Below, piece by piece: positions 9,416-17,812 of a DNA stretch of 64,000 nucleotides (positions within the stretch are counted from its first letter, which is position 1; each line of letters begins with the position of its first letter). This DNA comes from Bacteroidota bacterium (GTDB taxonomy: Bacteria; Bacteroidota; Bacteroidia; Flavobacteriales_D; Sanyastnellaceae). The stretch lies in NCBI GenBank assembly GCA_027624855.1, contig JAQBTQ010000001.1, positions 148,142-212,141 on the forward strand. The letters run 5' to 3'. The notes under the pieces were generated by a model, which was given only the letters and a program-made list of their open reading frames with translations, was not told where the DNA came from and ran no database searches. Position numbers and translations under genes: made by a program.

Positions 9416-10182
9416 CCATTTCCCGAAATAATCGACGGCAACTTTGGATGCTGGGCTTGCTCTTTGGAGTTGCCTTTGGAGTTTTCGCTCCGGGTCAAGT
9501 GCATGCTGAGAATTCGTTGATTAAACATGAGTTGACTCTGAATGACGAGTTTGTCGAAAGTCATCAAAATTCTGATGGCCTTTTCATCTTGCTCGTCAAT
9601 GCCTTGCTTCACACAAATCTGGAATATTCTTTCGGACCAAGAAGAATTGGAGACCTCGGCTGGCATATGTCGCGTGGATTTCAATGGCGCATTGAATCTT
9701 CAGCAGAATCAGGCCTCAATGGGGGATTGTACTTGCTGGTATTGAGAAATACGTCGGGCAAATTATTTAATGAAAACTACACTTATTTCAACGAACAAGA
9801 CTTGCTCTTGTACAGTCCCAGTCATTCATTCGATTCTTGGGGATTTGGAGCTGGGTTTTACCCTAAAATGAATCGTGGCGCGAATTTTAATTCCTCTTTT
9901 CAATTCTATGTTGGTGGAACAAGTGTGGAGACGCAACTTGGAGACGAAGATGACGTCTATTCAAATGGATTCATGTTTGGGGGACTTGGATTTGGATTCA
10001 ATCGTCGGATAGCGCCTCAATTGTACACTTTTTCTCGATGTGATTTACGTGTACCCATCGATGCCCCTACGAGATATGACAATCCCAATTATCAAGGTAA
10101 GTCCTATGTCAGGACAGATTTGTCCATTCAATTCGGGGTTCAATTGTTTTTAATGAACCGTGATAATGCCTTGTACGAATGA
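9409..10182 (+). CDS. Putative small outer-membrane beta-barrel protein
   Basis: A 257-residue protein starting at ATG 9409, which overlaps the previous stop (ATGGTGA). The signal peptide is MLGLLFGVAFGVFAPGQVHA. The remainder is rich in alternating Gly/aromatic strands (FNSSFQFYVGGTSVETQLG, GFMFGGLGFGFNRRIAPQLY, SYVRTDLSIQFGVQLFL), as expected for an 8-10 stranded outer-membrane barrel. It ends in short polar residues rather than the usual aromatic terminus. Its stop overlaps the next gene by 4 bp (ATGA), showing tight coupling. Function unknown. Confidence 0.5.
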   Translation: MVTISRNNRRQLWMLGLLFGVAFGVFAPGQVHAENSLIKHELTLNDEFVESHQNSDGLFILLVNALLHTNLEYSFGPRRIGDLGWHMSRGFQWRIESSAESGLNGGLYLLVLRNTSGKLFNENYTYFNEQDLLLYSPSHSFDSWGFGAGFYPKMNRGANFNSSFQFYVGGTSVETQLGDEDDVYSNGFMFGGLGFGFNRRIAPQLYTFSRCDLRVPIDAPTRYDNPNYQGKSYVRTDLSIQFGVQLFLMNRDNALYE

Positions 10183-10997
10183 ATCGTGTATTCAAATACC
10201 CCTCCCCTTACCTCGGATTGCTTTGGTTGCTAATCGCTTCATTGCTGACCGCCTGTTGGAATGATGAAGACTTGGTCGATAAGAACTTCCCGGATGAGTT
10301 CTTGGTCCGTGATTATGGATGCACCCGCGCACCGATGACAGTTGAGTTGCTGCCGCCTTTATTGCCAAATGGCTACGAAACCAAGTGGATTTTTGAAAAC
10401 GGAAGCGAATCCACTTCGTTCAGTCAAACACTTGAATTTTCAGAAGGTGGGTCACAATTCGTCGAATTGGAAATCTCGAAGAATGGTCAAGTGGAGCAAC
10501 ATCTTGAACGTGTCATTGAGGCCCTCCCTAAACCAACCTATGTAGGAACTGGCGCTCTTGTGTTAGACATAGAGTCAAGCTATTGGACATCACCAAGAGG
10601 AGACTGGTACAACACTTATGAATATTATCATAGTGTAGAAGACACTTCCGGTAGGCCCGACATTACGGTATATATTCTAGATCAGATGGGAGAAATAAAA
10701 AGTTATGGCGGAAGCTTTCGCTCCAATATACCTAGCTATGGCCTTACCATTGATTTCGGAATCGATGAAACGGAGGCCTTTGCATTGAATGAAGAATTCA
10801 CAATGGTTTTGGTCCAATGGGTTCCTGATGAATTAGAATTCGTCAGCGATTTACTCAATTTACAGGTGCTAGATCAGTTTCCATTTTCCATTAACCCAGA
10901 TTATGTCGAAGGGGATTGTGAATTACGCTATCCAGAAGTGTTGGAGCATCGTGTTTCTGATGATGTAGCAGTCAGGATGCGGGTCTATTGGCCTTAA
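10179..10997 (+). CDS. Lipoprotein, last gene of the envelope operon
   Basis: A 272-residue lipoprotein: hydrophobic N-terminus ending in the lipobox SLLTAC with the modified cysteine at residue 26, followed by WNDEDLVDKNF. The mature part is acidic and beta-rich. Residues 50-105 read like an Ig/PKD-type fold (NGYETKWIFENGSES, FSQTLEFSEGGSQFVELEI). The ATGA overlap with the preceding barrel gene suggests the two proteins act together at the outer membrane. The PLD gene starts 24 bp downstream on the same strand and could be cotranscribed. Confidence 0.55.
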   Translation: MNRVFKYPSPYLGLLWLLIASLLTACWNDEDLVDKNFPDEFLVRDYGCTRAPMTVELLPPLLPNGYETKWIFENGSESTSFSQTLEFSEGGSQFVELEISKNGQVEQHLERVIEALPKPTYVGTGALVLDIESSYWTSPRGDWYNTYEYYHSVEDTSGRPDITVYILDQMGEIKSYGGSFRSNIPSYGLTIDFGIDETEAFALNEEFTMVLVQWVPDELEFVSDLLNLQVLDQFPFSINPDYVEGDCELRYPEVLEHRVSDDVAVRMRVYWP

Positions 10998-11020
10998 GCC
11001 GTGTGCCTTTCTAAAAATCA

Positions 11021-12589
11021 ATGCCCATCCACGCCAAGCTCGTAACGCTAACTCGCCCTTGGGGTGCATTGCTCGTTGTGATTTCTGTCGTAGCGTTCGG
11101 CTGCTTGGGTTGTTCGGATGACTCACTGGATAATCGATTGGATGCCTATCGGGGTCACGCAGCCGTTCCGTGTTCGCCGACTGCACCGAGGGATCACGGG
11201 TTGGAAGCCCAAATTCGAGCAGCAGGTTTGGTAGATTCTGCAGCAACTTGGGGGTATGTGCTCGAGCGTGGCGAAGAGGCCATTTTTTCACGTGCTTGGC
11301 TGACGCAACATAGCCTTCACACCATCGATATCCAGTATTTCATTTTTTCGATGGACAACGTCGGGCTGATCGCGTTGGATTATCTCATTCAAGCCGCCGA
11401 CCGAGGAATAAAAGTCCGCATGCTCGTTGACGACATCATGCTGGATGTGGGGCTGGAAGATGTCGCCGCGTTGAACGCCCATCCGAACATCTCCATCCGC
11501 ATTTACAATCCCACTGACGGTAAAAATTTTGTCCAGAAAGCGTCCAACATTGTCTCCGATTTTCAAGGATTCAATCAACGCATGCATAACAAAACGTTCA
11601 TCGTTGACGGGCGGGTGGCCATTACAGGTGGTCGCAACATCGCTGATGAATACTTTGACTATGACCAATCGTACAATTTCAGAGACCGCGATGTCTTGCT
11701 GATTGGTCAGGGAGCGGCGGCGGTACAATCGTCCTTTGATACTTTTTGGGAAGATCCGCTAGCGGTAGAATGGGCAGGTGAAACGCCTCCTGCCGAAACC
11801 ACGGCATCCTTGTATGCTTCAATCCACTCCTATGCCTGCGACCCCGCAAATTTCTGGCCTGAAATCCGCGAATTGATCGATGGCGTTCCGAATGCCATCC
11901 CCGCCATCATCGAAGCGGGAGCGTTGCATCGGCTTGACGACATGCGCTTCGTTTCTGATGCCCCAGGCAAAAACGATGACGGTGGCTTCCACGGCGGTGG
12001 CTTGAGTACGGCGGCATTGACCGAGTTGGTGAAGCAAGCAGCGATTTCATTGACCATCCAAAGCCCCTACCTCATCGTAACGGAAGAAGGGCTGGACCTT
12101 TTTGCTGATGCCGTCTCTCGCGGCGTCGATGTTAGCATCTTGACCAACAGCTTGTGCTCAACCGACAACCTCGAAGCATTTAACGGCTACCAGCGCATCC
12201 GTGAAGACTTGCTCGCTGCTGGGGTCGAAATCTATGAATACCGACCCGATGCCGCCATCCGACGTGAGTTAATCACGGCCGAGAAACAAGCGCAAATGGA
12301 CTATTTACCCATCTTTGGGCTGCACGCCAAATCCATGGTCATCGACCACGAGACCGTGGTCATCGGTACGTTCAATATGGATCCACGGAGTGCCAACCTC
12401 AATACGGAGTGCGCCGCAATCATGAAGTCGCCCGCCATGGCGGCTCAGGTCGAGGCGCTCATGCTCGAGGAGCTCGCGCCCGAAAACGCCTGGCACACCA
12501 CTTCCGATTGGAACCCCGACGCTGAAGCCGGCTCTTGGAAAGAATTCAATTGTTGGCTGCGCGGCATCGTGCCGGCCTCGGTCCTTTGA
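11021..12589 (+). CDS. Phospholipase D family lipoprotein (cardiolipin-synthase ClsC-like)
   Basis: A 522-residue protein with two HKD motifs, HNKTFIVD (residues 189-196) and HAKSMVID (435-442), each followed by the G..N..R/S residues of the family (TGGRNIADEYFD, IGTFNMDPRSANLN). This is the arrangement of PLD-type phosphatidyltransferases and phosphodiesterases such as ClsC/YmdC. The N-terminus is hydrophobic and has the lipobox FGCLGC (Cys at 31), so the enzyme is predicted to be a membrane-anchored periplasmic lipoprotein. Likely activity is transphosphatidylation or hydrolysis of phospholipids. It follows the envelope operon by 24 bp. Confidence 0.85.
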   Translation: MPIHAKLVTLTRPWGALLVVISVVAFGCLGCSDDSLDNRLDAYRGHAAVPCSPTAPRDHGLEAQIRAAGLVDSAATWGYVLERGEEAIFSRAWLTQHSLHTIDIQYFIFSMDNVGLIALDYLIQAADRGIKVRMLVDDIMLDVGLEDVAALNAHPNISIRIYNPTDGKNFVQKASNIVSDFQGFNQRMHNKTFIVDGRVAITGGRNIADEYFDYDQSYNFRDRDVLLIGQGAAAVQSSFDTFWEDPLAVEWAGETPPAETTASLYASIHSYACDPANFWPEIRELIDGVPNAIPAIIEAGALHRLDDMRFVSDAPGKNDDGGFHGGGLSTAALTELVKQAAISLTIQSPYLIVTEEGLDLFADAVSRGVDVSILTNSLCSTDNLEAFNGYQRIREDLLAAGVEIYEYRPDAAIRRELITAEKQAQMDYLPIFGLHAKSMVIDHETVVIGTFNMDPRSANLNTECAAIMKSPAMAAQVEALMLEELAPENAWHTTSDWNPDAEAGSWKEFNCWLRGIVPASVL

Positions 12590-12630
12590 CGGCGAGCTTT
12601 TGGGTGGAGCATGCGGCGGAGCCGTAGCCG

Positions 12631-13344
12631 TCAACCTCGTGTCGTTACACGTCCGTTCAAGGCAATTTCGACGTCGCGCCAATCCGGCATATGCTCCGAG
12701 AGGATCGCCTGAAAGCGCGGGCCGTGCGATGGCTCGATGAGGTGAGCGAGCTCATGCATGACGACATAATCGATGGCGCGCGGCGACTGTTTGGTCAATT
12801 CGAGATTGAACACGATGTCGCCGGTGCGCGTGCGGCATGCCCCCCATTTGCGTTTCATGGTGCGGATGCGGATGCGGGTGGTGCGGACGCCGAGTCGCTC
12901 CTCCCACTCCGGGACGAGCGCGTCGAGGTGGCGCTGAAGTTCGCGACGGCGAAACCGTTCGAGGTGCCGCTGGACTTCGGCGGGGTCGTGCGGGTCGCGG
13001 GCGTGGACGACGAGGCGGGGTTGTGGGCCAGAGTCGGCGCTTTTTGCGACTTCCGCTCCAGGCCTGCCGGCGGCGGTTTGCACTTCGAGCAGGTGATCGA
13101 TGCCGAAGAACTTATGCTCCTCCCCTGTGGTATAGCGTAGCTCGGGCTTTGGTGGCATCGCTGCGATGCGCGCTTGGTGGCGGCGGATCCAATCGGCTTT
13201 GGCGGCGACGAAATCGGCTATGTGCGCTTCCGACGTGCGCATCGGCGCCGAAACCGTCACGCGGCCATCGGGCGGGTGGATGCGCAGGTTGATGTTTTTG
13301 ACGCGTTTGCGCGTGAGTTCGAATTCGATGCCGGCGGAGGTCAT
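12631..13344 (-). CDS. YgjP-like zinc metallopeptidase domain protein (DUF45/SprT-like)
   Basis: A 237-residue protein if started at ATG 13342-13344; an in-frame TTG lies four codons upstream. It has the family's order of signatures: RIHPPDGRVTVSAP near the N-terminus, KRKWGACRTRTGDIVFN at about 164-180, then YVVMHELAHLIEPSH at 193-207, where HELAH is the zinc-binding HExxH and the following H is the third ligand, and MPDWR at the end. The family is predicted to be cytoplasmic metallopeptidases. The DNA is clearly richer in G and C than the flanking genes and is written in a different codon style, which hints at recent acquisition. It is convergent with the PLD gene. Confidence 0.88.
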   Translation of the reverse strand: MTSAGIEFELTRKRVKNINLRIHPPDGRVTVSAPMRTSEAHIADFVAAKADWIRRHQARIAAMPPKPELRYTTGEEHKFFGIDHLLEVQTAAGRPGAEVAKSADSGPQPRLVVHARDPHDPAEVQRHLERFRRRELQRHLDALVPEWEERLGVRTTRIRIRTMKRKWGACRTRTGDIVFNLELTKQSPRAIDYVVMHELAHLIEPSHGPRFQAILSEHMPDWRDVEIALNGRVTTRG

Positions 13345-13504
13345 GGGATCAGCCAAAATTAAGGTTTTGCTGCCTCCAAATGGTCGGCCTGCGAAGGCGA
13401 ATACCTTTCATAACAAATGATGCAGAATGGAAACGGGAAGAATCATCCAGCATGGTCGATTGGAAATGGGTGGCATTTTTTACATTACAACGTAAACGAT
13501 CACA

Positions 13505-13945
13505 ATGAAAAAACTGGTATTTACCTGGCCGCTCGCGTTGATGTTGACTTTGACCAATGCAATCAGTGCGCAAGAGGCCGCGACCATCCAACACCAGGGC
13601 ATCACGCCTGAGACTTTGTTCATTCAGGACAACGTAGAGCGCATCATTTACGATTACACCCAAACGGATGAAATGGGGTTGATCAAAATGCATGCCCCGC
13701 CTGAATGGACCGAACCCATCATTGAAGCACAGTTTGAGATCAGCGGCATCGTCTTGCAAGGAATCCTTGGACTGGAATTTGAGCATGGCACCCAAACCAT
13801 CGGCCTTGGCCAGGGTTTTTTGATTCCTCAAAACACCCGCGTGCGCATCTTCAACGCAGGCCCGGATGAATTGATTCTCATTGAAGTTCTCAAGCCCGCT
13901 TACCAACCAGAACGCGTCGAGCAGTTTGAGCGTTTCGAACGGTGA
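13505..13945 (+). CDS. Small exported cupin-domain protein
   Basis: A 146-residue protein with a signal peptide (LALMLTLTNAISAQ). The body has the double-stranded beta-helix pattern of a single cupin: ISGIVLQGILGLEFEHGTQTIGLGQGFLIPQNTRVRIFNAGPDELILIEV in outline, with glycine turns and the P..TRVRIFN.G motif. The metal-binding histidines of canonical cupins are mostly missing (only one H in the first motif region), so metal or sugar-nucleotide binding is doubtful. The tail is rich in E/R/F (QFERFER). It is flanked by non-coding DNA on both sides. Ligand unknown. Confidence 0.6.
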   Translation: MKKLVFTWPLALMLTLTNAISAQEAATIQHQGITPETLFIQDNVERIIYDYTQTDEMGLIKMHAPPEWTEPIIEAQFEISGIVLQGILGLEFEHGTQTIGLGQGFLIPQNTRVRIFNAGPDELILIEVLKPAYQPERVEQFERFER

Positions 13946-14001
13946 ATGGTTGGGGAAGAGGACCTTTTGGGGATGGGGCGAATAGGGCTCTGTGAAGGAT
14001 G

Positions 14002-14058
14002 GGCTGGTTCCGGCTGGCCGCTCGGGGGGGACTGGTTCTGGCTGACCGAGGGGGTGGG
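14002..14058. repeat. Imperfect tandem repeat, two G-rich copies of about 28 bp
   Basis: Two adjacent copies beginning GGCTGGTTCCGGCTGGCC (14002) and GACTGGTTCTGGCTGACC (14030), each ending in a run of seven or five G. They differ by about six substitutions. They lie between the cupin gene and a doubtful small gene, in a region without a confident gene. Confidence 0.6.
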
Positions 14059-14112
14059 TACGAAATTAATCGCAGCGAGCGTTGGAATTTCTCACGCCGA
14101 GATCGATTCGCC

Positions 14113-14271
14113 ATGTGCATAGCTGTCCTTTGCCTCGTTGGTTGCGCCATCACCCTGTATTTCCTTTATCAATTCATAAATGAATTACACATGTCCTGGG
14201 CACGGATTCTTAATCCTCATAATCGGCCACTAGAAGACAACCCGTTTGGATTCGTTGCCAATACTGCCTAA
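14113..14271 (+). CDS. Possible small membrane protein
   Basis: A 52-residue reading frame starting at ATG 14113 with a clear membrane helix (CIAVLCLVGCAITLYFLYQF) and a short polar tail (RPLEDNPFGFVANTA). An upstream in-frame ATG at 13999 would include the G-rich tandem repeat and looks less credible. No homology is recognised and the codon pattern is not decisive. It lies in the 13946-14745 gap, which otherwise has no gene. Confidence 0.3.
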   Translation: MCIAVLCLVGCAITLYFLYQFINELHMSWARILNPHNRPLEDNPFGFVANTA

Positions 14272-14560
14272 GAGGACACCTATTTTCCTTGGAGGGAGAT
14301 GATTGCTTGCATAGGAAAAAAAAACCCATTGGAGTTCGAGGGCCATCGCCCCTGCCCCCTTTGTGCGAGACCCTCTTACCGATTGGAATGGATCCAACTT
14401 TCGAGCCCAAAATCGACCGCAGAATAGCCCTTATCAACTTTTGATAACGATTCTAGAAAGGGTATAAATCATACTTCAGTAATTTTTGAAAATGACCAAA
14501 AAACCACCCAATCGAGCCAATATTGAGGTAAAATCAATCAAAATTCCTCAAAAACAACCA

Positions 14561-14585
14561 AAAAACGCCCAAAATGGGCGTTTTT
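14561..14585. terminator. Bidirectional intrinsic terminator-like hairpin
   Basis: Perfect 11-base arms (AAAAACGCCCA at 14561-14571, TGGGCGTTTTT at 14575-14585) around an AAA loop. A-tract on one side and T-tract on the other allow termination in either direction. It separates the cupin/small-gene region from the esterase leader. Confidence 0.75.
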
Positions 14586-14601
14586 GATATGGAGAAGCGT
14601 G

Positions 14602-14694
14602 GCAGTTTTGCGAAGAACTGCGTCGGCTTGTGAATCGTATTTCATCGGTTGCAACCGATGGAGCACAGAAATCTATCGTACCCGTACTTACGGG
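14602..14694 (+). ncRNA. Structured leader: three consecutive hairpins upstream of the esterase gene
   Basis: Hairpin 1: GCAGTTTT (14602-14609) pairs with AGAACTGC (14614-14621) around a GCGA tetraloop of the GNRA class, with one G-U pair. Hairpin 2: an 18-base perfect palindrome, CATCGGTTG/CAACCGATG (14643-14660). Hairpin 3: CCCGTA (14681-14686) and TACGGG (14689-14694) around CT. All lie between a terminator and the esterase ATG at 14746. Could be a regulatory leader, a small RNA or a protein-binding array. No known riboswitch class was recognised. Confidence 0.4.
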
Positions 14695-14745
14695 AAAATG
14701 GACGCTACGGTTGCAGGGCCGAGCGATGAGTCGTTTCTTGTGACC

Positions 14746-15855
14746 ATGGTCACACGCATCTCACCCACCCTATTGTTGTTCGTCAGTCTCCTCAGTTTAT
14801 CTAACACCCAAGCCCAAGTCGAACAAACCTTTGAATATGGAGGAGTTGAGCGCACCTACTACCTCGACCTCCCTGCCGACCTGGCGACAGGGGCGCCGCT
14901 GGTGTTTGTGTTGCACGGTTACGGGGGAAACGCTTGGACGATTCGCAACTACACCGGATGGACGACCTTCGCGACCAACGAAGGAGTCGCGGTATGCTAT
15001 CCGCAAGGCACGAATGATGGCGGGGGATCTCCACATTGGAACGCCAACCTCGGCATCAGCGCAGCCAACGATCATGGCTTCCTGGTGGCACTTGCACAGC
15101 ACCTTCAAGAAACTTACAGCCTCAGCACCGAGTGCACGTATTCCTGCGGCATGTCCAATGGCGGGTACATGAGTTACTCCCTGGCTTGCAACAACCCCGA
15201 AACGTTTCGTGCGGTAGGGTCGGTCACGGGCGCCATGAGTGAGTACGACTTTGATAACTGTGATCCAGAAGAAGTGATTCCGATTATTCACTTGCACGGT
15301 ACTTCGGACTTCACCGTCAGCTACAACAACGGTGTCGGCTTCGGGCCTTGGGGCGACGAAGGCGTCCTCGAAATAATCGACCTCTGGACCGGTATGATGG
15401 GCACCACCGAAGAAAGTGAGACCGACCTCCCCAACCTCGAACCCATTGATCTCTCGTCGGTCGAATTTTTTCGGTACTTCGGTGCGCCGGGCGGACAGGA
15501 GTTTCACCATTACCGCGTGAGTGGAGGCGGCCATGACTGGTTTGGCGTCTGGGGCAACCAAGACATCCAAAGCACCGAATTACTGTGGGACTTCTTTCAA
15601 TCCCACTGCGCTGGTGAATTCACAGCAGTCGAGGAAGCACCGCAGCAGGAAGCCAAGATAGTGGAGTGGACGGGCGACGGACTGCGCGTGCTCAACCACT
15701 GCCATGTGCGGATTTTTGACCTACAAGGCCGGTTAGTGTGGAATTGGCACAATGCATCTACCGGGCTTGTGATACCACGTGCCCAATTGTCCGGCAGCCC
15801 ACTGATTCAGGTGATTGCGCCGGACGGAGCGGTTCAAGTCCTTCGCATTCACTAA
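14746..15855 (+). CDS. T9SS-exported esterase, PHB depolymerase / feruloyl esterase family
   Basis: A 369-residue protein. The start at ATG 14746 gives a clean signal peptide (LLLFVSLLSLSNTQAQ); a longer frame would run through the upstream hairpins. The catalytic domain has the oxyanion region LHGYGGNAWTIRNY, the nucleophile elbow CGMSNGGYMS (GxSxG), the acid in HGTSDFTVSY, and the histidine in GGGHDWFGVWG, as in LpqC/PHB-depolymerase-type alpha/beta hydrolases. A C-terminal 75-residue segment (VRIFDLQGRLVWNWHN...VIAPDGAVQVLRIH) is a type A T9SS sorting domain. Substrates in this family include polyhydroxyalkanoates and feruloyl or acetyl esters on plant or algal polysaccharide. Confidence 0.85.
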   Translation: MVTRISPTLLLFVSLLSLSNTQAQVEQTFEYGGVERTYYLDLPADLATGAPLVFVLHGYGGNAWTIRNYTGWTTFATNEGVAVCYPQGTNDGGGSPHWNANLGISAANDHGFLVALAQHLQETYSLSTECTYSCGMSNGGYMSYSLACNNPETFRAVGSVTGAMSEYDFDNCDPEEVIPIIHLHGTSDFTVSYNNGVGFGPWGDEGVLEIIDLWTGMMGTTEESETDLPNLEPIDLSSVEFFRYFGAPGGQEFHHYRVSGGGHDWFGVWGNQDIQSTELLWDFFQSHCAGEFTAVEEAPQQEAKIVEWTGDGLRVLNHCHVRIFDLQGRLVWNWHNASTGLVIPRAQLSGSPLIQVIAPDGAVQVLRIH

Positions 15856-15969
15856 TTCTCCATTTCGGCCTTGCCTTCAAGGCAAGAACAATCTTTTCAC
15901 CAACGCCTGAGTCAAGCGCAGTTTGCGAATCAAATTTCATAATTAATTTAATTACGTGAGGCTTGGTGC

Positions 15970-16347
15970 CTACTCAAAAATGATTGTACCCTTCGTGTAG
16001 CCGTAATTCGATTCGACCATCATGATGGCATCTGAGCCATATGCAGCATACTCCATACAATAGTTGGTTTCAATGACGATACTGGTTCCAATAACCAGGT
16101 AAAAGTTTTGATCCAGGCGCCGCACTGTCACCTCGTAATTGCCAATTTCCACCTCTGTCGGAACCAAGACGCCCTCCGCATCCTCCACGCCACCAAAGGA
16201 ACCGATGACTTTGGAGCCGTAGCTCAGCTCCATTCGTTCATAGAACTCGATGATGTCGCAGTCGTCGAGAGTCGCGTCTGTGCCCACCCAAGACGGTAGG
16301 ACAACGAACCATAGAAGTGGCAGAACTTGAATCGGAAAGAGCATCAT
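15970..16347 (-). CDS. Small secreted protein of unknown function
   Basis: A 125-residue reading frame with a hydrophobic N-terminus (FPIQVLPLLWFVVLPSWVG) and a beta-rich mature part including two cysteines (DDCDIIEF and TNYCMEYAAYG). No family recognised. It lies 19 bp after the DUF805 gene on the same strand and may be the last gene of that operon. The 114 bp to the esterase stop hold a weak hairpin only. Confidence 0.5.
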   Translation of the reverse strand: MMLFPIQVLPLLWFVVLPSWVGTDATLDDCDIIEFYERMELSYGSKVIGSFGGVEDAEGVLVPTEVEIGNYEVTVRRLDQNFYLVIGTSIVIETNYCMEYAAYGSDAIMMVESNYGYTKGTIIFE

Positions 16348-16365
16348 CAGTGTATTTTAATTCAT

Positions 16366-17106
16366 TCAATAAATTCCTTTCGGATTAGGTCCCCACTTGT
16401 TTGCACCAGGTATTGAGTTTTGGAATAACCAGACTAACAAGAAAATATTACCGATACCTGTAAAAGTGATTAAACACCACCAAGCAGAACGCCCTGTATC
16501 GTGCAGTCTCCTTGACAATACTGCGAGTTTTGGAATATAGGTCACTAACATATAAAGAGAATAGAACAATCCCACATTCTCTGACCGCCCAAAGACCAAT
16601 ATATCCATGAAAAGCACAGGAAACTCCAATAGAAAAGACCATAGCATGAAACTCCAAAATTCCGACCTCCTAGCCCGACCACTAAACGTTGCATACAATT
16701 CAAAGCAACGAACGAAGTAGCCCCACGAACTCAATTCAACAACCGATTCGGAACCGATCGATGGCTCAGGTTCGGCTTCAGGCGGTTCGGCTGTGGGATC
16801 ACTCTCATTTGTATCTGATTCACTCCTCGTGGTTGAGGCGTGAAGGTTTATTTCCTCCGCTTCTGCCGCACCAGTTGACTCACTATCCACTTTATCCTCC
16901 ATTTTCGGAGTCAGGTCAATTTCCGCAGAGTTCCTTGCATCCAACACTCCACTCAATTCCTTTACATCTGCAGCCTTCATCCACCTCCCTTCATGCGTTG
17001 GAAAAACCTGCGAATTGGGATGAATTAATTCAGCGAGTTTTGGGTCATTTATAGCAAAAGGCCCTTGCTTTTTGCCCGAGTCGTCTTGGAGGTATATTTC
17101 AATCAC
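16366..17106 (-). CDS. Membrane protein with GYF-like N-domain and DUF805 C-domain
   Basis: Started at GTG 17104-17106, which overlaps the previous stop by a few bases; a TTG 13 codons upstream is less likely. Residues 3-50 (IYLQDDSGKKQGPFAI...VFPTHEGRWMKAADVKEL) resemble the GYF_2 domain with its G-P-F core. A Ser/Glu/Pro-rich acidic linker (about 60-125) follows. The last 120 residues are a typical DUF805 domain: FSGRARRSEFWSFMLW, SRRLHDTGRSAWW and GANKWGPNP, with four membrane helices. GYF_2-DUF805 fusions are common in Bacteroidota and other bacteria; the role is unknown. It is the last or next-to-last gene of the 16366-25815 operon. Confidence 0.75.
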   Translation of the reverse strand: MIEIYLQDDSGKKQGPFAINDPKLAELIHPNSQVFPTHEGRWMKAADVKELSGVLDARNSAEIDLTPKMEDKVDSESTGAAEAEEINLHASTTRSESDTNESDPTAEPPEAEPEPSIGSESVVELSSWGYFVRCFELYATFSGRARRSEFWSFMLWSFLLEFPVLFMDILVFGRSENVGLFYSLYMLVTYIPKLAVLSRRLHDTGRSAWWCLITFTGIGNIFLLVWLFQNSIPGANKWGPNPKGIY

Positions 17107-17812
17107 GGTCCAATAGATTTTTGATTTGAGCTGAAGGAACTGCAAAATTCAAGGCCTGTCCATCCGTCATGGATCCGACTGCAATACCAATCAACTTTCC
17201 ATTCTTATCCATCACAGGTCCACCGCTGCTACCTGGAGAAATCGGAGCAGTAATCTGAATGAGGGGAACATCGAATTCATCCTCATCGCGCAGCGCACTG
17301 ATGATTCCCGTAGAAAGCGTCCCGGACAAGCCAGTTGGTGCGCCCGCAACGAAAATCTCGTCTCCGATTTTGACATCAACCTTTTCAACAGGAAAATAGA
17401 CATCCCGACTAACCGCAATACACTCTACCACAGCGACATCATGCATCTCATCTTGGGACACCACCCTGCCTTGGCCCAAGTAATTTCTTTGTGCATCGTA
17501 AACCTCAATTTCATTCCCGTCTTCAATAACGTGGAAGTTCGTGACCAATCGATTCCGCTCGATAAACACACCAGAACCTTGACTGACTTCCTGATGGTTT
17601 CCACTTACAAGGAGCGTAACCGTTGCCTCCAACAGTCTCTCGGTTGGCGAGAGACTCGAAGTTATTGGTTGCACCGCCGAACCACGTGCGTCAAGAACGG
17701 CCTCTATTCCAAATAAATCAATGCCCTCTGAGCCACCTGATTGCTGTCCTGATTCCAGGCAGGAACTCAAAACCAAAAGGGACGCAACAACAAGGTGAAT
17801 CTGCTTAATCAT
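17099..17812 (-). CDS. Trypsin-like (HtrA-type) serine protease lipoprotein
   Basis: A 237-residue protein from ATG 17810-17812, which overlaps the stop of the upstream giant gene by 8 bp. The N-terminus ends in the lipobox LVLSSC (Cys 18). The protease domain has the full triad: His94 in LVTNFHVIED, Asp125 in HDVAVVE and Ser196 in ISPGSSGGPV. There is no PDZ domain, so it is a protease-only S1C-type enzyme anchored to the periplasmic side of a membrane. In its operon it could process or quality-check the large exported proteins; this is inference. It overlaps the downstream GYF-DUF805 gene too. Confidence 0.8.
   Translation of the reverse strand: MIKQIHLVVASLLVLSSCLESGQQSGGSEGIDLFGIEAVLDARGSAVQPITSSLSPTERLLEATVTLLVSGNHQEVSQGSGVFIERNRLVTNFHVIEDGNEIEVYDAQRNYLGQGRVVSQDEMHDVAVVECIAVSRDVYFPVEKVDVKIGDEIFVAGAPTGLSGTLSTGIISALRDEDEFDVPLIQITAPISPGSSGGPVMDKNGKLIGIAVGSMTDGQALNFAVPSAQIKNLLDRD

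Noticed and set aside
12691..13140. Plus-strand frames across the GC-rich metalloprotease gene.
   Set aside because: GC-rich DNA produces long open frames on all strands; only the minus-strand frame has the HELAH and WG motifs.
14797..15570. Long antisense frame across the esterase gene, and similar long opposite-strand frames such as 2219-3049, 3080-3739 and 38757-39395.
   Set aside because: They lie inside well-supported genes, lack signal or motif support and follow the codon pattern of the true strand.
15870..15886. CTTGCCT/AGGCAAG hairpin after the esterase gene as a terminator.
   Set aside because: Seven bp with a three-base loop, but followed by only a weak T run interrupted by C; not enough support.
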